Shown: positions 5,159 to 13,899 of the stretch, piece after piece
How positions within the stretch are numbered: the stretch's first letter is position 1
How the letters are laid out: each line of letters opens with the position of its first letter
From: an uncultured Collinsella sp.
GTDB taxonomy: Bacteria; Actinomycetota; Coriobacteriia; Coriobacteriales; Coriobacteriaceae
Assembly (NCBI GenBank): GCA_900759565.1
Contig: CAAEVV010000062.1
Coordinates: 1 to 19,569 of the forward strand
Direction: 5' to 3'
Length of the DNA stretch: 19,569 nt
Made by a program: the position numbers and the translations under genes
The notes under the pieces: model-generated
Databases searched by the model: none
Told to the model about the DNA's origin: nothing
What the model saw: the letters and a program-made list of their open reading frames with translations, nothing else

Positions 5159-6333
5159 GCGGCACCCACGATCGAGAGCAGCGTCTGGGCAAACTCGTCC
5201 AGGTCGACATGGTTCACACGGTCATCAAACGAGATACGCAGAGCGCCCAATGCCTGCTCGCGACCAATGCCCATGGCGCTGAGAACATGGCTCGGGTCCA
5301 TGCTGCCGCTCGAGCACGCCGAGCCTGCCGATACCTCAAAGCCGGCGGCGTCGAGCTTGACGATCAGCTCCTCGGAGTCCATGCCGTCAATGTAGATCGA
5401 CACCATGCCGGGCAGACGGTCGGCATGCGCATAGTCGCCCATGGTGGCGTGAATGCGTGGATGGGCCGTAAGCGTGGCGTAGAGCTTATCGGACAAGGCC
5501 TGCAGCGTTGTACGCTCCTGGGCCACATGGGGCGCCAGCGTGCGGGCGGCAGCGGCAAAGGCCAGCTGCGTGCGCAGGTCCTGTGTGCCGGCACGACGTC
5601 CGGCTTCCTGTCCTCCGCCAAAGATGCGCGGACGCAGCGGCGTGCGGTTCTTAAGGTAGAGTGCGCCGGATGCCACAGGACCGCCAATCTTGTGGGCGGC
5701 GACGGACATGGCATCGACGCCCAGCTCGGTGACATCAAGCGGAATATGCAAGTAACCTTGGATGGCATCGGTATGAAACAGGGCGCCGGCAGCATGTGCG
5801 GCGGCGGCCAGCTCGCGGATGGGCTGCACCACGCCGGTCTCGTTGTTGGCGACCATAATGCTCACGAGTGCCACGTCGTCGCCTAGCAGCTCGACAAGCG
5901 CGGCAGGCTCAATGTAGCCCATGCGGCAGGGCTGCACCAGGTCGACGGTAAATCCGGCGGCACGCAGCAGCGGCAGGTTGTCCAGAATCGAATCGTGCTC
6001 GATGGCCGAAACGATTACACGATCGCGCTTGCGATCGCGCTGACGGGCACCCTCGGCAAGACCGAGTAGCGCCAGCTGGTTGGCTTCGGTGCCGCCGTTG
6101 GTCAGAACAATCTCGGACGGGCGGACGCGCGCGCCAAAGCTGCGGGCGATCTCGCGACGCGCCACTTCTAGGCGCGCAGCGGCCTTGCGGCCGAGCGAGT
6201 GCAGCGAGTTGGGGTTGACGCCGGCAAGCTCGCTGTCGTCGTACTCGCGCTGCGCAAGGAGCGCCTCGGCGCGCATGGGCGTCGAGGCGGCATAGTCAAG
6301 ATTCACGGGTATGCGGTTTTGACCTGCGGTCAT
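5155..6333 (-). CDS. Cysteine desulfurase (NifS/IscS class)
   Basis: A PLP enzyme that takes sulfur from cysteine, giving alanine and a persulfide used for Fe-S clusters, tRNA thiolation or cofactors. The 392 residues carry LDYAASTP (12-19), TNGGTEANQLAL, EHDSIL with the cofactor-stacking His113, the PLP lysine K215 in AAHKIGGP, GGGQEAGRRAGTQ, and the catalytic Cys340 in SAGSACSSGSMDPSHVL. The short SACSSG loop is typical of the NifS/IscS class rather than SufS. No scaffold gene (iscU) or mnmA is adjacent in this window, so the main sulfur acceptor cannot be told. ATG 6333 comes six bases after the rpe stop, and the AGGAGG site lies within the last codons of rpe. Confidence 0.95.
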   Translation of the reverse strand: MTAGQNRIPVNLDYAASTPMRAEALLAQREYDDSELAGVNPNSLHSLGRKAAARLEVARREIARSFGARVRPSEIVLTNGGTEANQLALLGLAEGARQRDRKRDRVIVSAIEHDSILDNLPLLRAAGFTVDLVQPCRMGYIEPAALVELLGDDVALVSIMVANNETGVVQPIRELAAAAHAAGALFHTDAIQGYLHIPLDVTELGVDAMSVAAHKIGGPVASGALYLKNRTPLRPRIFGGGQEAGRRAGTQDLRTQLAFAAAARTLAPHVAQERTTLQALSDKLYATLTAHPRIHATMGDYAHADRLPGMVSIYIDGMDSEELIVKLDAAGFEVSAGSACSSGSMDPSHVLSAMGIGREQALGALRISFDDRVNHVDLDEFAQTLLSIVGAA

Positions 6334-6339
6334 AAGGGT

Positions 6340-7011
6340 TTATGCCTCCTGTGCGGCTTCGTTGCCCAGCTTCTGCAGCAGTGCAACCTCGGCAGCGGGG
6401 TTTTTGGACTTAAATACGGCTGAGCCGGCCACGAGCACGTTGGCGCCGGCCTTAACGACTTCTGCGATGTTTTTGGAAGAGATGCCGCCGTCGACCTCGA
6501 TCATGGGCGACACGCCGTGGCGCTCGCACATAGCTTTGAGCTCGTGGAGCTTAGCGATGGTGCCCGGGATAAAACTCTGGCCACCAAAGCCAGGGTTCAC
6601 GCTCATCAGCAGCACCATATCGACGACGTCGATGATGCTCTCGAGCACGCAGACAGGCGTTGCGGGGTTGAGCACCACGCCGGCCTTGACGCCGCGCTGC
6701 TGCAGGTGCGTGAGCGTGCGGTGCAGGTGCGTGGAAGCCTCGTAGTGCACGGTGATCATGTCGGCACCGGCGTCGGCGTACCAATCGACCGTCTCGTCGG
6801 GGTTCGACACCATCAGGTGTGCGTCGACCGGTACATCGGTGGAGCGCTTGACGGCCTTAAGGATGTCGACGCCAAAGGTGAGGTTGCCGGTAAAGTGGCC
6901 GTCCATGACGTCGAAGTGCACGTAGTCGGCACCGGCGATCTTGTCGAGTTCGCCCTTGAGGTTGGCCATATCGGCCGAAAGGACAGACGGAGCGATTTTG
7001 ATGGAACCCAT
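6340..7011 (-). CDS. rpe: Ribulose-phosphate 3-epimerase
   Basis: Interconverts ribulose 5-phosphate and xylulose 5-phosphate in the pentose phosphate pathway. The 223 residues form a complete TIM barrel with the family motifs: APSVLSADMANL at the start (7-18), VHFDVMDGHF (metal-binding His and catalytic Asp), DAHLMVSNPD, VHYEAS, LMSVNPGFGGQSF, and the second catalytic Asp in EVDGGIS. The usual VPN after DGHF is TGN here, a mild change in a loop. It follows gpsA by 18 bases and precedes the cysteine desulfurase by six. Its last codons (CAG GAG GCA TAA) supply the next gene's ribosome binding site. Confidence 0.97.
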   Translation of the reverse strand: MGSIKIAPSVLSADMANLKGELDKIAGADYVHFDVMDGHFTGNLTFGVDILKAVKRSTDVPVDAHLMVSNPDETVDWYADAGADMITVHYEASTHLHRTLTHLQQRGVKAGVVLNPATPVCVLESIIDVVDMVLLMSVNPGFGGQSFIPGTIAKLHELKAMCERHGVSPMIEVDGGISSKNIAEVVKAGANVLVAGSAVFKSKNPAAEVALLQKLGNEAAQEA

Positions 7012-7029
7012 GGTAGAAGCCTTTCTGCG

Positions 7030-8037
7030 CTAGTCGGTGAGTCCGTAGAACTCTTGGGAGGGGACGCGGTCGATGAGAATCTCGAGCGCCCTATCCAAAG
7101 TAACACCGTTGTAGAGCGTTTGCTCCACGGCAAAGGTGAGCGGAATGTCTACGCCCAGTGAACGGGCAAGCTCGCTGACGCTGCGGGCCGCGACGGCGCC
7201 CTCGACCACCATATGCGTGCGCGTCTGGTACTCGTCGAGCGACACGCCGTGGGCAAACTCGTAGCCAAAGGTACGATTGCGCGAATGCTCCGAGGTACAG
7301 GTGGCAATGAGGTCGCCCATGCCGGCAAGTCCCATGCAGGTCATAGCTTGACCGCCGCGGGCGTGCACCAAACGGCTGATCTCGGCTAGACCACGCGTCA
7401 TGATAAGGGCAAGCGTGTTGTCGCCCGCACCAGAACCAGCGGAAATGCCGCACACGATGGCGATAACGTTCTTCATGGCGCCGCAGACCTCGACCCCGGT
7501 CATGTCCTGCGACAGATAGATGCGGAAGGCCGTGGACAAGAGCAGGTCCTTAAAGGTCTCCCCTATCTGCGGATCTTCGCTGGCGATGACGGCGGCAGAA
7601 AGCCCGCCGCGGCAGATCTCCTCGGCATGGTTGGGGCCCGAAAGCGCCGCGACACGTGCCTCGTTGCCAATCTCGCTGGCGATGACCTCGCTCATGAGCA
7701 GGCCGGATTCGGGCTCAATACCCTTGGTGAGGCACAGTACCGGCGTCTTGTCCGCGATGAACGGCGCCGCCTGGTGGCAGACGTCGCGCAGGTGCGTCGA
7801 AGGCACGGCAAAGATGATGGCCTCGGCGCCGTCGAGTGCCTGCACCAGGTCCGTGGTGGCGAGGACGTTGCCGGGCAGCTCGTATCCCACAAGGTAGCGG
7901 GGGTTGCGGTGTTCGCCATTGATGCCGGCGGCCGTCTGCTCGCTATGGGCCCACATGGTCACGCGCTCGGCTCGCGCGGCGGCAAGGCCGGCGACGGCGG
8001 TTCCCCAGGAGCCAGAGCCAATCAGCGCAACATTCAT
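7030..8037 (-). CDS. gpsA: Glycerol-3-phosphate dehydrogenase [NAD(P)+]
   Basis: Reduces dihydroxyacetone phosphate to sn-glycerol 3-phosphate, the backbone for phospholipids. The 335 residues have the N-terminal Rossmann motif GSGSWGTA (7-14), FAVPSTHLRD, TKGIE, SGPNHAEE, the catalytic lysine in GAMKNVIAI, and the C-terminal GLAGMGDLIATC and SRNRTFG substrate-binding segments. Its product is the acyl acceptor for PlsY, encoded nine bases upstream, and PlsC a few genes further up, so the lipid head pathway is nearly complete within one transcript. The start is ATG 8037, shortly after the plsY stop, with a GGAG-type site in between. Confidence 0.97.
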   Translation of the reverse strand: MNVALIGSGSWGTAVAGLAAARAERVTMWAHSEQTAAGINGEHRNPRYLVGYELPGNVLATTDLVQALDGAEAIIFAVPSTHLRDVCHQAAPFIADKTPVLCLTKGIEPESGLLMSEVIASEIGNEARVAALSGPNHAEEICRGGLSAAVIASEDPQIGETFKDLLLSTAFRIYLSQDMTGVEVCGAMKNVIAIVCGISAGSGAGDNTLALIMTRGLAEISRLVHARGGQAMTCMGLAGMGDLIATCTSEHSRNRTFGYEFAHGVSLDEYQTRTHMVVEGAVAARSVSELARSLGVDIPLTFAVEQTLYNGVTLDRALEILIDRVPSQEFYGLTD

Positions 8038-8046
8038 GACTCTCTC

Positions 8047-8730
8047 CTACTTATCGTCGGGCTCGGTGACGCGCTTGGTAAACGAGAGCTTGGACTCCTT
8101 ACCGGTCATGAGCTTTTTGATGTTCGCACGATGGGCCCACACCACGGTGATGCCGATCATCGCCATGCAAAACTTAAGTCCTAGGCTGCTGTACGGAAAG
8201 ACCGCACAAGCGGCAATGGGAAGACCGATGGCCGCGGCAAGCGAGCCCACCGACACGAACTTGGTGATGGCGACGGCCACGATAAACATGCCCAGCAGCG
8301 ACAGACCAATGGGCCAGTACCAGGCGAGGATAACGCCCAGACCCACGGCGATACCCTTGCCTCCATGGAAGTTGAGGTAGGGCGAGAAGATATGGCCCCA
8401 CACCGCTGCCAGGCAAATTACGCCGGGCATCCAGTCGCCGGGGGCTCCGGGCGCCATGATGTTCGGCGGAAATCCATAGCCCACGCTCGCGATGAGTGGA
8501 CGGGCGATGACAACGCAGATGGCGCCCTTAAGGCAGTCGAGCAGCAGGGTGAGCGCGGCGACCTTGGGACCGGCCACACGCAGCGCGTTGGTGGTGCCGA
8601 TGTTGCCGGAGCCTGCCTTGCGAATGTCGGTGTGGTTGAACACGCGACCCAGGATCAGGCCAAACGGAATCGCCCCGATAAAGAACGAGACCACGGCGCA
8701 GATGGCGGTCAGCAGAATCGGATTATGCAT
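8047..8730 (-). CDS. plsY: Glycerol-3-phosphate acyltransferase PlsY
   Basis: Integral membrane enzyme that moves an acyl group from acyl-phosphate to glycerol 3-phosphate, giving lysophosphatidic acid. The 227 residues contain several hydrophobic segments and the three PlsY motifs: SGNIGTTNALR (about 41), GHIFSPYLNFHGGKG in the middle, and VVWAHRANIKKLMTGKE near the end. ATG 8730 is chosen over an in-frame ATG at 8811, because it begins with a normal membrane segment and overlaps the der stop by eight bases (ATGCATAA); the longer form would add a non-hydrophobic leader antisense in character. PlsX, which makes its acyl-phosphate substrate, is not in the window. Confidence 0.96.
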   Translation of the reverse strand: MHNPILLTAICAVVSFFIGAIPFGLILGRVFNHTDIRKAGSGNIGTTNALRVAGPKVAALTLLLDCLKGAICVVIARPLIASVGYGFPPNIMAPGAPGDWMPGVICLAAVWGHIFSPYLNFHGGKGIAVGLGVILAWYWPIGLSLLGMFIVAVAITKFVSVGSLAAAIGLPIAACAVFPYSSLGLKFCMAMIGITVVWAHRANIKKLMTGKESKLSFTKRVTEPDDK

Positions 8731-10057
8731 CCTTTTGCTCCTTCTTCCTAAAGAAGAGTCGAATGGGCGTGCCGGCAAAGTCGAAGGTCGAGCGCATGCG
8801 GTTCTCCACATAGCGCTGGTAGGTGTCGTTGACCAAGTCGCTGTGGTTGACGAAGAACGTGAACGTCGGCGGGTTGACGCCCGTCTGGGTCACGTAGTGC
8901 ATGCGCAGGCGGCGCTTGCCATCTACCACGGTATGACCGAACTCGCGCAGGTCGGTGAGGAACGTATTGAGGCGCGAGGTGCTGATCTTTTGCGATCGCG
9001 TCTTCTCGGCGGCGTCGACCATCGCCCAGATCTTCTCGACGCTGCGGCCGGTCAGGGCAGAGATGCGCAGGTACTGGGCCCAGGGGGCCATGACGCCCAG
9101 ACGGCGATCGATGGTCTCCATGCAGGCCTCGCGCTTGCGGTCGTCGTCGAGCAGGTCCCACTTGTTGAGCAGCACAACGATGGCGCAGCCGCGCTCGATG
9201 GCCAAGCCCATGACCTTCTGGTCCTGCTCGGTAACGCCCACGGAGGCGTCGACGACGAGTAGCGCCACGTCGGCGCGGTCGATGGCGCGCAGGCCGCGGA
9301 CCATGGAGTAGTACTCGATGTTCTCGTACACGGTGCTCTTCTTGCGGATTCCCGCGGTATCGACCATGCGGTAGTGCTTGCCGTTGCGCTCGACGACTGT
9401 GTCGATGGCGTCGCGCGTGGTGCCGGCGATGTTCGAGACGATGGAGCGGTCGGCGCCCAGGATTCGGTTGAACAGCGAAGACTTACCGGCGTTGGGGCGG
9501 CCGATGATGGCGACGTTCAGCGCGTCGGGGAACTCATCGGCGACCTCGTCCTCTTCCTCGGGAAGCAGGGCCACGATGTCGTCGAGCAAGTCGCCCGTGC
9601 CGTGGCCGTGCAGGGCCGAGAGCGGCGTGGGCTCGCCGATACCGAGCGAATAGAACTCCCAGATGCTGTCGTTCTCTCGATCAGGGTTGTCGAGCTTGTT
9701 CACCAGCAGAAAGACCGGCTTGTCGCAGCGCTTGAGCATGCGAGCGACCGACTCGTCCTCCTCGGTGACGCCGGTGCGGCCGTCGACCACAAACAGGATG
9801 ACGGCGGCTTCCTCGGCGGCGGCGAGGGCCTGGTCGCGAATGGACGTGGCGAAGACGTCATCGCTCTTGAGCGGTTCGATGCCGCCCGTGTCGACGATGG
9901 TGAACTCGCGGCCGTTCCAATCGGCCGTGTGGTACGAGCGGTCGCGCGTGACGCCGCGGGACTCGTGGACGATGGCGTCCGAGGTCTGGGCCAGGCGGTT
10001 AACGAGCGTGGACTTGCCCACGTTGGGGCGTCCGACGACGGCGACGATAGGTTTCAT
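8723..10057 (-). CDS. der: Ribosome biogenesis GTPase Der (EngA)
   Basis: Essential double GTPase that binds late 50S ribosome intermediates. The 444 residues show two complete G domains: the first with GRPNVGKST (9-17), VDTGGIE and VNKLD; the second with GRPNAGKSS, VDTAGIRKK and LNKWD. They are joined by an acidic linker (EEEDEVADEF) and followed by the C-terminal KH-like domain (LRMHYVTQTGVNPPTF, FDFAGTPIRLFFR). Start ATG 10057 has AGGAG five bases upstream; an in-frame extension to 10228 lacks any family similarity. It follows the DUF512 radical SAM gene by ten bases and overlaps plsY by eight, the arrangement also seen in clostridia. Confidence 0.97.
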   Translation of the reverse strand: MKPIVAVVGRPNVGKSTLVNRLAQTSDAIVHESRGVTRDRSYHTADWNGREFTIVDTGGIEPLKSDDVFATSIRDQALAAAEEAAVILFVVDGRTGVTEEDESVARMLKRCDKPVFLLVNKLDNPDRENDSIWEFYSLGIGEPTPLSALHGHGTGDLLDDIVALLPEEEDEVADEFPDALNVAIIGRPNAGKSSLFNRILGADRSIVSNIAGTTRDAIDTVVERNGKHYRMVDTAGIRKKSTVYENIEYYSMVRGLRAIDRADVALLVVDASVGVTEQDQKVMGLAIERGCAIVVLLNKWDLLDDDRKREACMETIDRRLGVMAPWAQYLRISALTGRSVEKIWAMVDAAEKTRSQKISTSRLNTFLTDLREFGHTVVDGKRRLRMHYVTQTGVNPPTFTFFVNHSDLVNDTYQRYVENRMRSTFDFAGTPIRLFFRKKEQKDA

Positions 10058-10067
10058 CTGCACTCCT

Positions 10068-11510
10068 TTAATGGGTAGGGTCAGTGGAAATGTTAGAGTC
10101 CGCGGGCACAATGCCAAGGATGTGCTCCAGGGTATCGAGCAGCTCATGCGGCATGGTCGACACCACATGAACCTCGGCGCCGCGACTGGTAAGGCTTGCG
10201 AGTAAATCGTCACGATGATACTCGTCAAGCGTCATGCCGTCAGCGTTGAACATGAGCTTAGGCACAAAGAGCATAACCCCCGAGAGGTCCTGCGGCAGCT
10301 GCTCCAGAATGTCACACGCGACGATGAGGCCGGTCACGTCCACGTTGCCGCCAAAGTAGCGGTTCTTGATGGCCGTGACAGTGCCGGCGAGTCCCTTGGG
10401 CGATTCCACAAAGCGGGCCACCGTGTCGCGTGCGCTGGCGCCCGAGAGGCACAGCAGGTGTTGGCTGCGGGCGGCGATGGCCTCGCGGACGCGGGCCAGT
10501 CGCTCGGCATCGGCGGCAAGCACGTCGTCGGTCTCGTCCAGATACGAGCGGATCATGCCGATGCCGTCGTAGTACTGCGGGTAACCGTCGTAAAAGTCTG
10601 CCTCGGGAGGATCGATGCCGGCGTCCAGATAGAACTCGTCGCTCATCTGGAAGGTGTGGCGGCCAAAGCGCTCATAGGCGCGGTCCTGGAAGGGCCTGAT
10701 CATGGCGATGGTCTCGCGCGCTAGCTCGGGCTTGTCGCTGTAGGACCAGCTAAAACGGTTTTGATGCTTGGTAAAACCGAGCGGCACAATGCCCAGGCTT
10801 GTGATTTGCTCGTGCTCCTCGCAAAAGCGCAGGGTCTTTTCCAGCTCCTCGCCGTCGTTCATGCCGGGGCACAACACGATCTGCGCGTGAATCTCGATGC
10901 CGGCGGCCATGATGGCCTCGAGCACGTCCATGCCTCGCTGGGCGTTGCGGCCCATCATACGACGGCGGACGTCGGGGCTCACGGCATGGACCGATACGTT
11001 CATGGGGCTCATGTTGCGTTGGATGACGTTTTGCACGTCCTCGTCGGAGAGGTTCGTGAGCGTGACGAAGTTGCCCTGCAAAAAGCTCAGGCGGTAGTCG
11101 TCGTCGCGAATATAGAGCGTGGAGCGGCCGCCCTTGGGCAACATGGTCATAAAGCAGAACACGCAGGCGTTTACGCAGGTACGCATGCCGTCGAAGATGG
11201 GGCCATCGAACTCCAAACCCCAGTCCTCTCCCGGGAAGCGGTCGAGCTCGACGGAGGTGACGGTGCCGTCGCGCGGGTCGAATACCTCCAAATCAACGGT
11301 GTCGTCGTCTGCTTCCCAAAGCCATACGATCATGTCGGTGAGTTGCTCGCCGTTGACCGTGAGCACGCGCATGCCCGGCTCGATACCCACATCCCATGCG
11401 GGCGACTCGGGACGCACGTTCTTAACGAGCGCGCCCTCACCCGGCTCGGGGTCGCGGCTGCGCCCGTAATCGGCCACCTCGGCGGCGTATGCGGGTACGG
11501 TCTGGTCCAT
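10068..11510 (-). CDS. DUF512 radical SAM protein with N-terminal PDZ-like domain
   Basis: The 480 residues begin with a PDZ-like fold (VKNVRPESPAWDVGIEPGMRVLTVNGEQ, about 29-56), then a radical SAM-type cluster motif CVNACVFC (Cys112, 116, 119; CX3CX2C), a partial barrel (LSFLQGNFVTLTNLSDED, SVHAVSPDVRRRMMGR, HAQIVLCPGMNDG) and the C-terminal DUF512 region. The family is regularly found next to der in clostridia and relatives; its substrate is unknown. A link to ribosome maturation through its neighbour is a guess. Start ATG 11510, two bases after the ispH stop, is preferred to ATG 11675, whose extension is arginine-rich, out of character and runs through ispH. A GGAG site lies inside the end of ispH, rather far upstream. 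Confidence 0.9.
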   Translation of the reverse strand: MDQTVPAYAAEVADYGRSRDPEPGEGALVKNVRPESPAWDVGIEPGMRVLTVNGEQLTDMIVWLWEADDDTVDLEVFDPRDGTVTSVELDRFPGEDWGLEFDGPIFDGMRTCVNACVFCFMTMLPKGGRSTLYIRDDDYRLSFLQGNFVTLTNLSDEDVQNVIQRNMSPMNVSVHAVSPDVRRRMMGRNAQRGMDVLEAIMAAGIEIHAQIVLCPGMNDGEELEKTLRFCEEHEQITSLGIVPLGFTKHQNRFSWSYSDKPELARETIAMIRPFQDRAYERFGRHTFQMSDEFYLDAGIDPPEADFYDGYPQYYDGIGMIRSYLDETDDVLAADAERLARVREAIAARSQHLLCLSGASARDTVARFVESPKGLAGTVTAIKNRYFGGNVDVTGLIVACDILEQLPQDLSGVMLFVPKLMFNADGMTLDEYHRDDLLASLTSRGAEVHVVSTMPHELLDTLEHILGIVPADSNISTDPTH

Positions 11511-11512
11511 GA

Positions 11513-12412
11513 TTAGCGGCAAAGCTCCTTGATGCGCGCAACGGCGCGTTCGATGTGTTCTTGCGGGGTGGAGGCTCCGGCAGTGATGCCGATGTGGCGT
11601 GCGTTGGCAAGCCATGCGGCCTGGAGCTCGGAAGCTTCCTCGATGTGATACGTGCGCTCGCAGGCGTCTGCGCAAATCTGCGCCAGGCGGCGCGTGTTGC
11701 CCGAGTTCTTGCCGCCCACGACGACCATGCAGTCGCAGCGGTTAGCAAGTGCGGCGGCTGCCTGCTGGCGCTCGCTCGTGGCTGCGCAGATGGTGTTGAT
11801 CACGCGTAGTTCCTGCACGCGCGGGGTGATGGCAGCCACAACCTCGGCGAGGTTCTGCGCGGTCTGGGTGGTCTGCACGACGAGGCCCACCTTGCCCTTG
11901 AGCGACAAGGCGTTGGCGTCGGCGGCACAGCTCACGACCTGCGCATCATCGCTGGCGTGACCCAGAATGCCCTCGACCTCGGGATGCCCCGGCTCACCCA
12001 CGACGAGTACGCGATAGCCCTCGCGCACCAGCCGCTCGGCGGCCACGTGGACCTTCTTGACGTAAGGGCAGGTGGCGTCGATCACGTTGAGGCCGCGCTT
12101 GCGGGCAGCATCGATGACCTGCGGCACCACGCCGTGGGCGCGGATGATCACGGTGCCGGTTGCTGCGTCGTCCAGGGTTTCGGCCAAGCCAACGCCTGCC
12201 TCAGCGAGCTCGCGTACCACGATGGGGTTATGGATGAGCGGACCCAAGGTATGGACCTGAGTGCACTCTCCTGCCTGCGGCGCGGCCGCCAGCGCCATAT
12301 CGAGCGCTCGCTGTACGCCGTAGCAAGTGCCGGCGTGGGCGGCGATCTCGATTGTCGGCGCGGTTGCCTGGTCGGACGTAGCCGCGGCGGTGTTCGTCAC
12401 GTTCTCGCTCAT
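11513..12412 (-). CDS. ispH: 4-hydroxy-3-methylbut-2-enyl diphosphate reductase
   Basis: Last enzyme of the MEP isoprenoid route: a [4Fe-4S] enzyme that turns HMBPP into IPP and DMAPP. The 299 residues hold the three cluster cysteines (C30 in HAGTCYGVQRA, C115 in DATCPYVKK, C209 in NTICAATSERQ), the substrate-binding His residues (GPLIHN, RAHGV, PGHPEVEG) and the late NSGNTRRL and ITAGASTP segments. An N-terminal low-complexity stretch of about 20 residues rich in T and A precedes the domain. ATG 12412 is two bases after the plsC stop; an in-frame ATG at 12442 would overlap plsC. It sits in the cmk-plsC-ispH order known from clostridia. Its presence shows the MEP rather than the mevalonate pathway. 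Confidence 0.97.
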   Translation of the reverse strand: MSENVTNTAAATSDQATAPTIEIAAHAGTCYGVQRALDMALAAAPQAGECTQVHTLGPLIHNPIVVRELAEAGVGLAETLDDAATGTVIIRAHGVVPQVIDAARKRGLNVIDATCPYVKKVHVAAERLVREGYRVLVVGEPGHPEVEGILGHASDDAQVVSCAADANALSLKGKVGLVVQTTQTAQNLAEVVAAITPRVQELRVINTICAATSERQQAAAALANRCDCMVVVGGKNSGNTRRLAQICADACERTYHIEEASELQAAWLANARHIGITAGASTPQEHIERAVARIKELCR

Positions 12413-12414
12413 GG

Positions 12415-13143
12415 CTAGAACCTGCCCGGATGCTCGGCGCACAGCTCGTCTCGCATGGCGTAGACGCGGTTCATGGCCTCGGATTCAAACCAGGCCAAGC
12501 GCTCCGTGCGTTTAAGCCTGGCCGGTGCGTCGGAAAGTGAGACGGCCTTGCCGGCACGAATCCAGCACTTCTTGGGACGCATGAGCTTTTTGCCCGCGGG
12601 CGTGATGTCGGACCAGCCACAGATGGCGAGCGGGTTGACGGGCGCCTTGCCCATCTGGGCGATGAGCGCAAAGCCGCCGTGGACCTCGGGCTTGATCTCG
12701 CGCGAGCGGATGCGCGTGCCCTCGGGGAAGATCAGGACGTCCTCGCCGCGCTGCAGCGCATGCTGAGCGGCGCGCAAGCACTTCATGTCGGCGGTACCGC
12801 GCTCGACGGGGATGCCGCCAACGCGGCTAAAGGCCCAGCGCACAATCTTGCTCTTGGCGAACTCGGACTTAAAAATGGGTCGAATGCGGCGGCCGCCAAA
12901 GAACAGCGCCGTCTCCACGGCCAAGAGCTCGGCCATCGAGGTGTGGTTGCAGATGACCACGCTGCCGCGGCCTTCCTGGCGCTCAAACAGAAGATCGGCG
13001 TCCTCTACCTTCCAGCGCCACATGAGCTTGGAGAAGGCCCAAAGGATTGCCATGACCACGAAGACGGTGCCGCGGATGAGCGCGGGAAACTCGGCATACG
13101 GGGCGTTGTAATAGTCCTCGGGCGTCTGCTTAAACAGGCGCAT
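12415..13143 (-). CDS. plsC: 1-acyl-sn-glycerol-3-phosphate acyltransferase (PlsC family)
   Basis: Adds the second acyl chain to lysophosphatidic acid, giving phosphatidic acid at the membrane. The 242 residues have one N-terminal hydrophobic segment (about 23-41), then the acyltransferase motifs: NHTSMAE (66-72), FKSEFAKSK, GGIPVERG (109-116), FPEGTRIRS (139-147) and a VNPLAICG segment. The normally invariant HX4D motif reads H67-X4-E72, an Asp to Glu change in the charge-relay residue. ATG 13143 follows the cmk stop by three bases, and AGGAGG is formed by the last codons of cmk. The C-terminal part is basic. Function is likely retained because everything else is intact, but the substitution deserves a check. 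Confidence 0.92.
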   Translation of the reverse strand: MRLFKQTPEDYYNAPYAEFPALIRGTVFVVMAILWAFSKLMWRWKVEDADLLFERQEGRGSVVICNHTSMAELLAVETALFFGGRRIRPIFKSEFAKSKIVRWAFSRVGGIPVERGTADMKCLRAAQHALQRGEDVLIFPEGTRIRSREIKPEVHGGFALIAQMGKAPVNPLAICGWSDITPAGKKLMRPKKCWIRAGKAVSLSDAPARLKRTERLAWFESEAMNRVYAMRDELCAEHPGRF

Positions 13144-13146
13144 GGG

Positions 13147-13833
13147 CTACCTCCTTTGGTTGATGAGGTCCTCGATTATCGAGACGACCTCATCGATGGT
13201 GTGGGCGGTGGAGTCAACGTGCACGGCGTCCTCGGCGGGCACGAGTGGGGCGACCTCGCGGCTGCTGTCGAGCTTGTCGCGCTGCTTAAGGGCGTCGAGG
13301 GTCTCGTCGACCTCGGCCTCGAGCTGCTCGGACGTGAGCGGCTGGGCGTCGTTTTGGTGACGCTGCAGCACGCGGCGGCGGGCGCGCTCGCGCGGGTCGG
13401 CGGTCAGGAAGACCTTGACTTGCGCGTTAGGGAACACGACGGTGCCGATGTCGCGACCCTCGGCCACGATATCGCGGTCCTCGGCGGCGCGGCGCTGATG
13501 GATGAGCATGGCGGCGCGCACGCCCGGATAGGCCGAGACCTTGGAGACGTTGGCGTCCACCTGTGGGGTGCGGATGGCGGCCGAGACATCCTGACCGTCA
13601 ATGGTCAGGCGTGTGTCCTCGCCGGTGCCGTTGGTGAAGCGGATCTCGATCTGCTCGGCGAGGGCATCGATGGCAGCCTCGTCGTCCAGGTCGATGCCGC
13701 GGTCGAGCGCAGCGAAGGTGACGGCGCGATACATGGCGCCCGTATCGAGCTTGTTAAAGCCCAGCTGGCGGGCGATCTCCTTGGCGATGGTAGACTTGCC
13801 GGAACCGGCGGGGCCGTCGATGGCGACGATCAT
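13147..13833 (-). CDS. cmk: Cytidylate kinase
   Basis: Phosphorylates CMP and dCMP with ATP. The 228 residues start with the P-loop GPAGSGKST (7-15), then LDTGAMYRAVT, a central CMP-binding domain (VSAAIRTPQVDANVSKVSAY), VAEGRDIGTVVFP, KVFLTADPRERARRR and a C-terminal helix. Start ATG 13833 has AGGAAG upstream. The 66-base gap to rluB is the second largest in the run and holds no obvious promoter or terminator. The scpA-scpB-rluB-cmk order is a widespread Gram-positive arrangement. Confidence 0.97.
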   Translation of the reverse strand: MIVAIDGPAGSGKSTIAKEIARQLGFNKLDTGAMYRAVTFAALDRGIDLDDEAAIDALAEQIEIRFTNGTGEDTRLTIDGQDVSAAIRTPQVDANVSKVSAYPGVRAAMLIHQRRAAEDRDIVAEGRDIGTVVFPNAQVKVFLTADPRERARRRVLQRHQNDAQPLTSEQLEAEVDETLDALKQRDKLDSSREVAPLVPAEDAVHVDSTAHTIDEVVSIIEDLINQRR

Positions 13834-13899
13834 ACAATGCTTCCTTTCGGTGGTTGACGTGCTGGTATGGTTCGCGGGCGCTGCTTGCTGGCGGACTGG

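Noticed and set aside
8731..8811. Longer N-terminus for plsY from ATG 8811
   Set aside because: The extra residues are arginine-rich, lie inside der in another frame and delay the first membrane segment; the ATG overlapping the der stop fits better.
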